Assembly (NCBI GenBank): GCA_947095585.1
Contig: OX352763.1
Location: 40,040,010 to 40,104,009, forward strand
Reading direction: 5' to 3'
Length of the DNA: 64,000 bases
DNA from: Nephrocerus scutellatus
Lineage: Eukaryota; Arthropoda; Insecta; Diptera; Pipunculidae
Below the pieces are notes generated by a model. The model was not told the origin of the DNA. It saw only the letters and a program-made list of their open reading frames with translations, and did not search any database. Positions 21,790 through 32,089 of the stretch are shown here, piece after piece. A program made the position numbers and the translations under genes. Every line of letters begins with the position of its first letter. The first letter of the stretch is position 1.

Positions 21790-24440
21790 TAAGTATTTGT
21801 ATTTATTTATTGAATTTATAAGCATTTTAAAACAAAGTGTCTTATTTATAATACTTATAATGTATGGATTTAAATTAAAAATTTAATTGAAATTTCAAAG
21901 AGAGTAAAAAAAAATAAAAATATATTAACTGAAATATTATTTTATAGAAGTTATTGAAGTTATTATACATTATGTAAAAATATTGAATTTTTCAATGATA
22001 ATCAATGATTTAGAAATATTTTCAGCATTTATATAGGTTTTTTAAAGAGTTTTCAAAGGAAATATAGCTGTTCAGACCCCTCAAGTTCGCCGGCAGGGAG
22101 TTCCAGAGGCCAACAGCATGTACAAAAAACTGATTCTTAGAGTTTCTATATCTAAAGGTTGGGACAATTAGAATATTACTTCTTTGTGATACTGGGAAAA
22201 TTAGTTTCTCGAAAAGATAATTAGGAGATCTAGTTTGTATGAGTTTAAAAAGAAACGTTAAACTTAGAAAATCTATATACCTGTTTAGAGGCATATTAAA
22301 AACACTACCTGCTTGAACCGAAACATGATCGAAGCGACGTAGTCCATAAATAAAACGAACAATGTTATTGAACACTACTTCGAACTTGCGCTTGTTTGCA
22401 CTATCCAAACAGCAAAAAATAGGACTTCCGTAGAAAAGGGTTGGCAGAACAAGTGTTTTGGCTATTATCATTTTTGTTGAGACTGGAAGGCAACTTCCAG
22501 CAATGCATAAAACCCGCAGAGCAGCATAGATTCGACCAACTGAGTTAGCCAGATGGTTGTCCCACGATAGTGTTTGGTTGAAAATAACCCCTAAGTTTTT
22601 TACTGTTTTGACGTAGTTCAATGTTTTCCCCTCGAGTTCGATACTTGGCAGGTATGACATATCAATAGCAGTATTACTAATAACAATTGCCTGACATTTA
22701 TTAGAATTAAGTTTAAGGTGATTATCTCTAGACCACTGTGCTATACTCATCAGATCCTCGTTTATTCTGGCCGTTGCATCTTCAACCATGCCAATTCGGT
22801 AGCTTAAATGAATTTGCACATCGTCTGCGTACATATGAATATTACAATACTTGAGTATAGGGGGAAGGTCGTTGTTGAATAGCGTGAACAAGAGTGGTCC
22901 CAATATTGATCCCTGGGGCACACCAGTAGCGGAGGGGAGAAAATCAGATAGTCTGCAATTCGCATAAACTGCTTGAGTTCTGTGGCTAATGTACTGTCCA
23001 AGTAGCGTTAAAGCTGAGTTTTTGAAAAAGAAAAAATTCTTAAGCTTTTTCAAAAGTATATTATGCGAGACAGTGTCAAACGCTTTGGAGAAATCCAGTA
23101 AAACCAGAGTTGTAACTAAATTATTATCAATTTGCTGCCGTATGTCATCAGTTATTTTAAGAAGCGCAGTTGTGCAGCTGTGTTTTGGTCTGAAACCAGA
23201 TTGCGTCGGTGTTATCAGGCTATGGGTTTCCAAAAACGTCATAATTTGTCGACTCATAATTTTTTCAAATGCTTTGGAGATGAAAGGTAGGATGGAAATT
23301 GGTCGGTATTCTTTTTGTTGCTTGCTTGACTTCTTCAGAATTGGAATTATTTTTGAAGCTTTCCATAATTTTGGATAACAAGACTTTGTTATGATGGTAT
23401 TAAAAATGTGTGTCAGGAAAGGAGATATAAAGATGAGAATAATTTTAACAAACTTAGGATGCATATTGTCTAATCCAATAGCTTCCGATTTTATGTCTTT
23501 TACAGCTTTGTATACCTCTACTTCAAAAACTCTTTTAAAACTGAAACTTGAAAGAAACTCATCAGTTCCGTTTAAAATTCTGTCAATCTCTGCACCAGCA
23601 TTTGTGTCTGAGACAGAATTTACAAACTTATTGTTTAGCTCATTTACATCACAATTATCTTCAGCATTCTTTTTTTGCCTTGCAATACCAAAAGATTTGA
23701 TATTTTTCCACAGTTTTTTGGAAGACAGATTATTAAATTTTGAAGCAAAAAATCTCCGTTTGGAATTTCTTATTTCAACATTTACTGCATTTCTTAAATT
23801 TTTATACTGGTGTAACATTTGTGGTAGTCTGAATCTTTTCCAGCGTCTATAAGCTGTATTTCTTCTTATGATAAGGTTATCAATTTCGCTAGTGTACCAT
23901 CCTAAATCAGGGTTTTGAATTCTTATAGTTTTAATAGGTACAAAAGTTTCAAACAGATGATTAATTGTATTTGTAAGAAATTGCACTTGCTCATCAACGT
24001 CAGAGAGATGATATATATTTTCAAGATTAGAGCTATAAATACTTGCTATTAGTGATTGCATATCTATGGAGTTAAAATTTCTAAACGAAATGTTTTCCAT
24101 TGCAATACTCGCATTAATTCGAATATTATAGAAAACGACAATTAAATCGTGCTTGGAAAAACCGGGAACATCAAGTTGCCCATAAAAGTTGACAAGATCA
24201 GGTTGGTTGACCAAGAAAACATCAAGCAGAGTAGAGCTAGAAGATGTAAAATGTGTAGGGGTATCACTATTAACAGGAAACAAGTCGAGTGATAGGAGAC
24301 TATCTCTGAAATGTTTAATTCTATTATTTTGAATATCTAACAGGTCAATGTAAGTGCTTAGAAGAATGACGGTGCTTCGGTGGAATTACGGAGTAATAAA
24401 CAAAATATTTTCCTTATAGAAATGCCTAGCCATCAAATAA
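21790..24440 (-). mobile_element. LINE-J copy J1, CR1/L2-group non-LTR retrotransposon, 5' truncated
   Basis: A single minus-strand insertion with an A/T-rich 3' UTR and tail (22021 to about 21790) and the pol frame at 24283-22022. Upstream endonuclease remains extend to about 24400: NSTEAPSFF lies in another frame, so there is a frameshift at about 24360. It interrupts or abuts LINE-C copy C2 on its 3' side and the transposase-like pseudogene at 24441 on its 5' side. It is the best preserved RT in the window. Confidence 0.85.
22022..24283 (-). CDS. LINE-J reverse transcriptase, 753-codon open frame
   Basis: An open frame with no stop. Its first codon is a TTG, and the true frame continues upstream into truncated endonuclease sequence, so the native start is lost. 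Residues 1-60 hold the last endonuclease strands, with LLDVFLVNQPDLV and the SKHDLI end motif. A linker follows to about 270. The RT spans roughly 270-560: YRPISILPFISKAFEKI, QSGFRPKHSCTTALL, VLLDFSKAFDTVSH, GVPQGSILGPLLFTLF and an intact YADD at 22820-22831. The C-terminal LINE domain ends with VGLWNSLPANLR. It would copy LINE RNA at a nicked target, but lacks most of the endonuclease. I infer CR1/L2-group affinity. Confidence 0.85.
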   Translation of the reverse strand: MFPVNSDTPTHFTSSSSTLLDVFLVNQPDLVNFYGQLDVPGFSKHDLIVVFYNIRINASIAMENISFRNFNSIDMQSLIASIYSSNLENIYHLSDVDEQVQFLTNTINHLFETFVPIKTIRIQNPDLGWYTSEIDNLIIRRNTAYRRWKRFRLPQMLHQYKNLRNAVNVEIRNSKRRFFASKFNNLSSKKLWKNIKSFGIARQKKNAEDNCDVNELNNKFVNSVSDTNAGAEIDRILNGTDEFLSSFSFKRVFEVEVYKAVKDIKSEAIGLDNMHPKFVKIILIFISPFLTHIFNTIITKSCYPKLWKASKIIPILKKSSKQQKEYRPISILPFISKAFEKIMSRQIMTFLETHSLITPTQSGFRPKHSCTTALLKITDDIRQQIDNNLVTTLVLLDFSKAFDTVSHNILLKKLKNFFFFKNSALTLLGQYISHRTQAVYANCRLSDFLPSATGVPQGSILGPLLFTLFNNDLPPILKYCNIHMYADDVQIHLSYRIGMVEDATARINEDLMSIAQWSRDNHLKLNSNKCQAIVISNTAIDMSYLPSIELEGKTLNYVKTVKNLGVIFNQTLSWDNHLANSVGRIYAALRVLCIAGSCLPVSTKMIIAKTLVLPTLFYGSPIFCCLDSANKRKFEVVFNNIVRFIYGLRRFDHVSVQAGSVFNMPLNRYIDFLSLTFLFKLIQTRSPNYLFEKLIFPVSQRSNILIVPTFRYRNSKNQFFVHAVGLWNSLPANLRGLNSYISFENSLKNLYKC

Positions 24441-25975
24441 ATGGTGCGAAAGTTCACCTGTCTAGCTGTCTTATTTTACAATATTCGCGAAGTCAAGCTG
24501 ACTGTCAGTGAAAGTGCAAATCTTGTGCATTATATTTTGGGGAAAAGCAAGAATGATTTATATGATGTTTGGAGAGAGTTGCAAAAAACTGTAAGAAAAC
24601 TAAGGTCACGTTCAAGAACCGTGAAAATAATTTTAAAATTGACTTTGATAACTTTTTTGATATTTCACTTGCTGATGCCTTTGTGAGAATAAAAATAGAG
24701 GAAGACAAATTTTTTTAAAGAAACAGAGAGAGCCAGGTCGACCGGCATGCTTAGGTGGTGTAGACAAAAAATTGACGGAAACAGAAGAAAGAGCTAGGCA
24801 AGGACGATTGGAAGAACAGGAAAGGAATGTATGACAAAGAGAGTTGATGGATGTTGCATCTACTTCCAATACAAAAAACTTGGAATATCCAGAAGATTCG
24901 AACGAAGAATTTAGAATTCTGAACTCAGCTTGCCAGACGTTCCCAGCTCTGAAAGAAGTTCAAAAGAGAAAAATTCTTAAACACTTTAACTTTTCGCAGC
25001 TTTAGATCGACGCCAGTTAAACATAAGAGACTCCTTTTACATTCTTCATGCGGTCGAAGAAGCGCTTGTTCTGAGCAGGGATGATTTCCCTATTAACAAA
25101 TCCTCCATTCAGCGACTTCGTACTCAGACGAGAAAATCCAGGGCAGAAGCATAAAAACTGACTTTCAGAACGATGTACCTAACTAATCAGAGTCCATTTG
25201 GATGGAAAACTATTACACGGATTGGATGTACAAAGTTCAAAAGAAGAACGGTTGCCAATTATTGCTTCATTTGGCGATAGAGAACAGCTTCTTACAGTGC
25301 CAAAACTACAGGAGAGTTCTTCTGGAAAACATCAAGCTAAAGCCATCTCAATTGCTCTCTTTGACTGGAACCTTCATAATAAAGTACAAATAATGTGCTG
25401 CGACACAACAGCTTCGAATACTGGCTGTTTCAATGGAGCTTGTGCTTTTGGAGCAGACTTTAGAAAGAGAATTATTGCTTTTAGCTTGTCGTCATCATGT
25501 TTATGAATTGGTCCCTAAAAGTGTCGTCAAAACCAAGATAAAGTAGTCCAGATATTCCGATCTTCAAAAAGTTCAGAGACAATTGGAAAAACATCGATTC
25601 CAGTGACATTGAACTATCGCTTGATTTCGTAAAAGAACATGTTGCCGAAACAAACATTACATCTTTTTTTAATGTTTTATGTTTTATAAAGATTTTATAA
25701 GAAAAGATTGCCGCGAATTGGTTGAACTATGCGTAGTGTTTTTGGGAGGAGATACAGAGAAGAAATTAAAACTCAGGCCCCCGGAGCTATGCATAAGGCA
25801 CGATGGATGGCGAGAGCGATCTGTCTTGTTTGTTTGCTTTAGTCACTATTCAGAATGATTGCGAAGGACAAAAAGGCTCTACAAGATGTTTGCTTGTATA
25901 TCGTCACATTGTATGTTAAACCTTGGCTCGTATGCACAGTAGCGACTAAAGCACCCAATGCGATCATGCTAGAAT
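24441..25975 (+). pseudogene. Broken transposase-like protein of an unnamed arthropod multi-copy family
   Basis: Frameshifted remains of one long protein. First ANLVHYILGKSKNDLYD (24441 on), then FDNFFDISLADAFVRIKIEED and EPGRPACLGGVDKKLTETEE after a frame change. NIRDSFYILHAVEEALVLS and SSIQRLRTQTRKSRAEA lie at 25010-25150, and DGKLLHGLDVQSSKEERLP with MCCDTTASNTG at 25198-25430. The remainder has CRHHVYELV, SPDIPIFKKFRDNWKNI and LGGDTEKKLKLRPPGAMHKA in shifting frames to 25975. I recognise this as a family present in many copies in arthropod genomes, usually annotated uncharacterised. The D...D spacing suggests an RNase H-fold, possibly hAT-related transposase; that class is inferred. At least four frameshifts or stops. 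Confidence 0.65.
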
Positions 25976-26039
25976 GATAAAATTTCATATTTTGGTATGT
26001 TTTAGCATTTATAAAAAATGTAGAGGCTATGCATTTCGA

Positions 26040-27220
26040 AATTTTTTTGTCATATAAGGGACACCCTAATACACGGGTTAATTTCTAAATTTTTAAATTT
26101 TAGGGGCACCCCTACAGCCTACAGCCCGATCAGTCAAACAAAAAAAAGTTTTGTTCATCAGAGATACACCTGTGTTTAAAATTTGAAGAAAATCGGGCTT
26201 ACGGGTTTTTAAAAAATTTATATGGGAACACCTTGGGCCTCAGGGACCATTTGCTCAAAAAATGTTCAAACCGTTTTATCCATCGGAGGAGATACACATT
26301 TGTTTAAATTAGAAGAAAATCGGGTTAATTAAATTCTCTATATTAACTTCGCGTGCACGTGGCTGGCTGGGTGGCTGGCTGGCTGGTCAGATTTTCTGAT
26401 CAATTTTTAGCCCACTTCCCATGGCCCGATTTTATTAAAATTTTGCACACATGTATATTTCCGGCGACAATACTTTCTATTAAAATTTGAATTCGGACCT
26501 CGGGTTCGGGGGGCTCCCATACAAATATTTTACAAAATTTGCCCGATTTTCTTTAAATTTTGTACACATGTGTGTCTTCGATGGAAAACACTTTTTGTAA
26601 TTTTTTTTTGGGGACCCCAATATACAATTTTTAAATATCGCTATATCGCATCAGATCACGGCAAAGTCTGAGCACTGTGCTTTGTGAGCAGCGCTGTTCG
26701 CTGCCGCTGCGTCATTTGGTGGATGATTTTGCCACAAAACGAGCACGCAGTGTGTGTGTGTATCCCCGATTAGAGAATTTACAAGAAAATTTTTAATTTT
26801 TATGGGTTGTTTTTTTTTATTTTAAATTTGTATAAGGCCCCAAGACCCCGGAGCGCGGCGTCTGTAAATTTTTTACAAAAAGTTTTGTCCATCGGAGATA
26901 AAATTTGAAAAAAAAATGGATTAATTTTTTTTAAAAAATTTGTAGGGGTTCTCCAAAATTTTTACAAAGAGTGTTGTCCATCGGAGATACACATGTTTAT
27001 AAAATTTGAAGAAAATCGGGTTAATTTTTAAAAAAATTTATATGTGCACCCAGCCATGAGGCCCCCGAGTGGCCCGAAATTTTTATAGAAAGTGTTGTCA
27101 TCGGAATTACACATGTGTGCAAAGTTTCAATGAAATCGGGCTTTGGGAATTGCGTTAAAAATTGATCACAAGAGTCTACCAACCAGCCAGCCACGGACAC
27201 GCGTATTTAATATAGAGAAT
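26040..27220 (-). mobile_element. HINE, minus orientation, split by a second HINE
   Basis: Minus-strand Helentron-like element. Its 5' terminus lies at about 27220 (complement of AATTCTCTATATTAAA, then a CTGGCTGG run near 27190 and the TTGTGATCAATTTTTAAC block). It runs through several copies of the CCGATTTTCTTCAAATTTTA unit with the complement of ACACATGTGTATCTCCGATG. The plus-oriented HINE at 26326-26835 is inserted within it. The expected 3' terminus is not seen near 26040, so that end is truncated. Confidence 0.7.
26326..26835 (+). mobile_element. HINE nested within another HINE
   Basis: Starts with AAATTCTCTATATTAACTTC and a CTGG microsatellite, and contains two CCGATTTT...CACATG units. 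A distinctive core (ATCGCTATATCGCATCAG to a TG run) is nearly identical to the HINE at 33548-34034. It ends GATTAGAGAATTTAC, an A/T hairpin and ATGGGTTG plus T run. AAATTCTCT at the start and AGAGAATTT near the end are subterminal inverted repeats. Confidence 0.8.
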
Positions 27221-27583
27221 TTAAAAACGCGACTGTTTCACTTCTAATGCTTCACTTTCTAAGCACGCCTATACACCTTAGAATGAAAATTTCTCTGATG
27301 CAGCTTCACTGCAATACATGTGCCAAACCAATGTGGAGTTCAACGTGCTACAAATTGCAAATATCAGAGTTTTACCTACAGGACCTCGCACCTCGCCCTT
27401 CGACCAAATCCAAATCTTTACCAGATTTCACTTTCTTCTTATTTGCATTCCTTTTTCGTGCCATACCCATTTTCAAGGTGATATCATCGAGTATCGCAGC
27501 TCTAAAATTTTAACGTACCCTCGGCATCCTTTCAGCGAATGATCAATCGTGTCGTGATAATGGTTTTTCTCCCTCTCCACAGG

Positions 27584-27880
27584 TTTTAATAATAATATTC
27601 GGCGCGATAGACCATTGCGGTCCAAAGCCTAACTCTTCTCGCGACCCTTTGTGCTGCGCATGTTAATTTTTGAACACAAATGGAAGGGACCTACAATTTA
27701 AGGCCGGATCCGAACGGTGAATTGAGAAGCTTTCCGTGACAAGGTATTTCTCTCGGAACGTTTGTCACCCATTCGCGAGAGGTGGGATACTGTGAAAAAC
27801 ACTTTTTGGTGTTGCTGGGATTCGAACCTGAACCTCCTGCTCAGCAGCCATGTGCACTTCCACTGAGCCACGGCGCCCAC
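27584..27880 (-). mobile_element. SINE1 copy b, full length with 9-bp target duplications
   Basis: Minus-strand tRNA-derived SINE. The A box complement lies at 27860-27870 (TGGCTCAGTGG read on the minus strand) and the B box complement at 27818-27828. Body and (ATT)n tail match copy a, with the tail at about 27584-27595. CTCCACAGG flanks it exactly at 27575-27583 and 27881-27889, proving retroposition into otherwise unassigned sequence. Confidence 0.9.
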
Positions 27881-27889
27881 CTCCACAGG

Positions 27890-28752
27890 ATTTATTCAAG
27901 GCATTATTGAAGAGCCGTTGTCGTTGGCTTCTTGTACAATATTTGAATTAACATAATATACCTATTTTGCTGGGTTGTGTCAAATGTTGTAAATTTTTTC
28001 TATAAATATTTGGTTTGTATCCAAATTGAGAGAGAGAGAGAGAGAGAGTAGGAGAAAGTTGAATTTCTATAAAAGTTGCAAACGAAAGGAATAAGTAAAT
28101 ATGGCTTACATACATTTTTACGAAGGATGCAGCTCCTGGATTTAGCGGGTATTTTGGGCTTTGTGGGTATTGTTTTAAAATTGTTTTACAAAAGTTTTGG
28201 TCGTTTTTTAAGCATAATCGACGACTGTCAGGAAAAATATTTCTTTAAATCGAAACAAAAAAGTAGATTATTGGACTCACACTGAATAACGCCTCAAACC
28301 TATACTGCCTCATAAATTGTAGTTGGGTGTACTTTTACATCATGTGTTGCTATTCACTAGAACCACTAAAACCAGATATAAGTATACACTGAAGAAACCT
28401 AAAGCCTACACGCACAACGGGGCTGCTTGCAAAATCTTGACAAAAAAAAAACATCAACAATTTTTTTTACTTACGAGCGACGAACTCTAGATTCTGCACA
28501 CAATTATCATGTCTCAATCGATTGCTGGAAATTCTTCCGAATGGTTGAAGCGGCACTTGCAGCAACTCGTACTAATATCCATGGGTCTGAGCTGCATACA
28601 CGAACCTGAAGAAGAGAAATAATAAAGAAACATCTGAATCTTTTCTATAAAACAACAATAACCAGTCTGACGTCTGTCCACTCAGTGGTGCTCCGTGCTT
28701 CATGAAAATAATAATCAGCATTTGAATTTTTCTATCTAGCACCAGCACCACA
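27890..28752. other. Unassigned interval with a (GA)n microsatellite
   Basis: An uninterrupted GA run lies at 28028-28048. A 37-codon ATG frame at about 28510-28623, ending shortly before AATAATAAAG, is the only hint of transcription. No family recognised. Confidence 0.4.
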
Positions 28753-28932
28753 ATGAGATTTATCGCTTGGGCCGGTTTGACGCTAGCAGTAGTATTAGTT
28801 AGCCATAAAAGCGGTTCCTATAAAATGAAAAGAAGAAAAACATACCCGAAGAACCAGCAAAACAGCCGGGTTCACGTTCGACATGAATGCAAATGCGAAT
28901 GCGGTGTTGGGGAGTCAAATCCAGCAGCTTAA
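28753..28932 (+). CDS. Candidate 59-aa secreted peptide (weak)
   Basis: An ATG frame of 59 codons in a reasonable fly start context (CCACAATGA). The N-terminus MRFIAWAGLTLAVVLV looks like a signal peptide: one basic residue, then a hydrophobic core followed by small residues. A basic segment (KMKRRKTYPK) and a short Cys-rich patch CKCEC near residues 46-50 follow. It is not part of any transposon I recognise and lies in a less A+T-rich stretch. I do not recognise a family. Such a short frame can arise by chance, so this remains a candidate only. Confidence 0.25.
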   Translation: MRFIAWAGLTLAVVLVSHKSGSYKMKRRKTYPKNQQNSRVHVRHECKCECGVGESNPAA

Positions 28933-30674
28933 TGTTGCAGTTGAGCCGAAGACATGCAACTCAAACAAGCCACTCTTCTGTCTTATACTCTTATTGCTTT
29001 ATTACTTTGGCAACATCCGCGCAAGCGGCGCAACCACAAACAAGTCTTGTTAGCGCAACGCAACCGTCAAGACTCAATCTGATCGTCTGAGCCGGCCCGG
29101 CACACGGCGACGGCATCTCTTGGCCATCTGCACAGCCGCACAATCAAGACTATTTTAGTTGGCTCCTAGCATGCCACCTGACTAGATGGAGAGTATCGTG
29201 TGCGGTTAATATCGCCATCATTCAAGGAGTTAACACGCTTGACGTTTGTTTATTTGTGGTAGAGTGGTGGTGGTGCAATTGGAATAATTTTCACCTCAAG
29301 TGACAGTTGTAACGCGCACGTTCCGTCCCGTGCAATCGATCGAAACTGACCGCGCTAATGGAAATTTATAGCGGAATTGCCGTCTGTGGTCTGTAACCCT
29401 GTCACGATCACGTTACTGATGATACATACAGTTGATAGCTGTCGAAAAGCGATCGCGATTGACGGATATTTTGATGAAAGGTCATTTTAACGGTTTTTGA
29501 TTTCGGTGGTGACCTTTTCGTGGAGCAACAACAACACGCACACGGGCGTTCGCGTGGTTTTGTGTGTGTCGCTGTATGTTTGCGGTGGTGTCAAGTGTGT
29601 GGTTTCCGTCATTATTGTTATCGTTCGCACAACCAATATCACTGTTTGGCCTTTCATCTTGGCTATAATGGCTATAAGTGTCGTTTGTTTCGCGTTGCTC
29701 TTTTTGTTGGCACATTTGTCGTGATATTCATGGTCAAGACAACCAGCAACCGGTGTCCGATTCCGTATTGAAATTTGCTGTGGAAGTTGTTGTTTTCGCG
29801 AAAGTGGTTTGCCTTTCTGGCTCTCTTATGGGAAATCGATTTAAATAATTTTTTACTCGGCCATAAACACAGCGACCGCCAATTTAGCGCCCGAAACACA
29901 TCTTAGCATCGTAAGTGACTTAGATTGGATGGGATTGTTTTTGTGAAAACATTTTTAAGGTATTTTGATGAGATTTAAAAGTTATTAACATCTATTTGGG
30001 TTGACATTGTCAACGGTTTGACTCTACTCACATGAGATTGTTCGATAACAAGAAATGTTTAGCGTTTAGTGTGGGCTAAGGCGCCAGTGGAAGAGTTCAT
30101 TGGTATAACATTGTGTCATTCGAGTGGAATATTTTATTTTTAATACCTATGAGTTAAGGCGAAGCAATTTTTTAAAATCAAATCTTACATCTTCTCCGAG
30201 TTTTAATTTAAAGCTCACCCTTTGTCGCTTAAAACGAAGTAAGGCTCTGTTAAAGAGACACTTCAAGCTTTTAGCATTTAACGTATTTGATCATAAAATT
30301 CGTCAACCTGTTTAAGAATTGTGTCTTCATATTTTTTTAATTCCGTAAACTAGATATTAAGATCTGTGCGGAGTGCGCCTGAGCGGTGTCTGCCCTTGGC
30401 GAAATACTAGTCCATCTTATATAAACAAAAGTGAAATTTTGTGTGGTTGTTATTTATGGAAACTCACACTTACAAACCTTTTTTTATGAATTTTTCAACG
30501 TATATTATTGGCAGGTGGAGGATGATTATAGGTTATAGTACACACCCTCCCCTTTCCACTCCCTGAGGGGTGTGAAATGTAAAATTACAATATCAGCCAC
30601 ATTTATAAATAGATGTTAATGAAATTTTCAAGATGTGTAGCCAAGGGCCCTAAAATAGCTATTAGTTAACATTT
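28933..30674. other. Non-transposon interval with a candidate 5' non-coding exon
   Basis: A moderately G+C-richer stretch (29060-29910) rich in CAAC and GTGTG runs ends with CATCGTAAGTGACTT at 29906-29920, a strong splice-donor match. This resembles the first, untranslated exon of a fly gene, but no promoter, start codon in frame or partner exon can be shown. Beyond 29920 I see nothing. Confidence 0.25.
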
Positions 30675-31786
30675 ATCAGGCACCATTGTGGTTGTAAAAG
30701 TGTGATGAAAAAATTCTCCACCAGTCCGATTTCGTGCCGATGTTTGGCATCCCTAAACTCTTGGCGTCCTGGTCTACGCACTCCTTCCAGCGTTGGCTTG
30801 GGCGGCTTCGCTGTCGTTTTCCATAAATCCTACCGCAAAGGCCTTTCCGATCAGGATCCTCTTCGCTTTTTTTTATTGGTTCCATGCTTTTATCGGCTGC
30901 TACAGTTGACCCGAGAAAGTTAAAGGATTGCACTACTTCAAATTCGCGTTCCACTATTTTAATTGAGGGGCCAATGTTGGCGACTTTAAAGTCTATAAAA
31001 AGATGGTGTATTGAGTTTTGAAACTCTAGACATTTTTCCATGACCTGCCTAAGGATGTAAATATGATCAGTGGTTGATTTTCCTTAGATGAAGCCACACT
31101 AGTATGGACCAATGATGACTTTAGCGTGTGGGGCTATCCTGTCTTGCAGGATAGGGGAGAAAATGTTATACGCGTTACTCAACAACGATATACCACGATA
31201 TTGTGATATCTCCTTTCTGGCGGCAGCATGGTGTGGTCTTAGGTTATTGGTGGAGCCTGCAATTCCTCAGTTAGCTGGTCATTTACAAACTCATAAAAGT
31301 GCTCTCTCATCGCTATAAGATGCCTTTGAGATCAGCGATCAGATTACCCTCTTTGTCTTTGCATATGTGCAACGCGGTGTATTTTTGCGTCATACCACGG
31401 ACATTTTGGTAGAACTTCCGCGCCTGGTGCTGTCCTCGCTGTCTGTACTGTTCTAGTTCAAGGACGAGATTCTTCTCCCAAGCTGCTTTTTTTCGCCGGT
31501 GAACTGTTTTTTCATATCGTCAGAGCACTTTATATTCATCTTCACGAACACGCGTTCTGTAAGATGCATTGCTCGGTATGCTCGGCATTCTTACGTTCAG
31601 TAGTTAGCCTACATTCGTCATCAAACCAGTCATTCCGATCTTTACGACTACTGCTTAAGATGGAGTCAGCAGTACTAATGACAGTATTCTTAAGGCGTAT
31701 CCATTTCTCTTCTACGCACTACTACTTTCTTCTCAGCCCCAGGACTTACTCTCTCGGCATTTAGGGCGAGTCCTATCGCTTGACCA
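30675..31786 (-). pseudogene. LINE-C copy C3, internally deleted RTE-like pol
   Basis: Minus strand. From 31786 the linker segment is followed by GTCATTAGTACTGCTGACTC and DRNDWFDDECR-like sequence, then the pre-RT region near 31300. At 31041 comes an RT start, MEKCLEFQNSIHHLFIDFK, which jumps directly to NIGPSIKIVEREFEVVQSF. The whole RT core including YADD is therefore absent. After GSTVAADKSMEP another jump leads to CGRIYGKRQRSRPSQRW and DQDAKSLGMPN at the C-terminus. It joins a 5'-truncated SINE1 at 31787. Confidence 0.78.
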
Positions 31787-31940
31787 TCACGGAAAGCTTC
31801 TCAATTCGCCGTTCGGATCCTGCCTTAAATTGTAGGTCCCTTCCATTTGTGTCCAAAAATATACATACACAACACAAATGGTCGCGAGAAGCCCAGCCTT
31901 GGACCGCAACGGTCTGTCGCGCCGAATATTATTATTTATA
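31787..31940 (+). mobile_element. SINE1 copy e, 5' truncated (no tRNA head)
   Basis: Begins at ATCACGGAAAGCTTCTC and continues through the SINE1 body to GTCTGTCGCGCCGAATATT and an ATT-rich tail. The pol III promoter region is missing. It abuts the 5' edge of LINE-C copy C3. Confidence 0.8.
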
Positions 31941-32089
31941 TTTTCATCTTCTTGGAAAACATTTTTAACAGAACTATAAGAGCCAGATTGTACGATTGTA
32001 ACTACCGAAGCGTTTCGAAGACTACTACTAATGGTTTTTAAATACACCTCGTCTACTAGCATCATAATGGATCAAATCCTTGTTTTTTA
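31941..32089. other. Short unassigned interval
   Basis: No recognised sequence between the SINE1 tail and the next HINE. Confidence 0.5.

Noticed and set aside
22989..23852. Plus-strand open stretches of 129 and 153 codons
   Set aside because: They lie antisense to the clear LINE-J reverse transcriptase and show no family resemblance.
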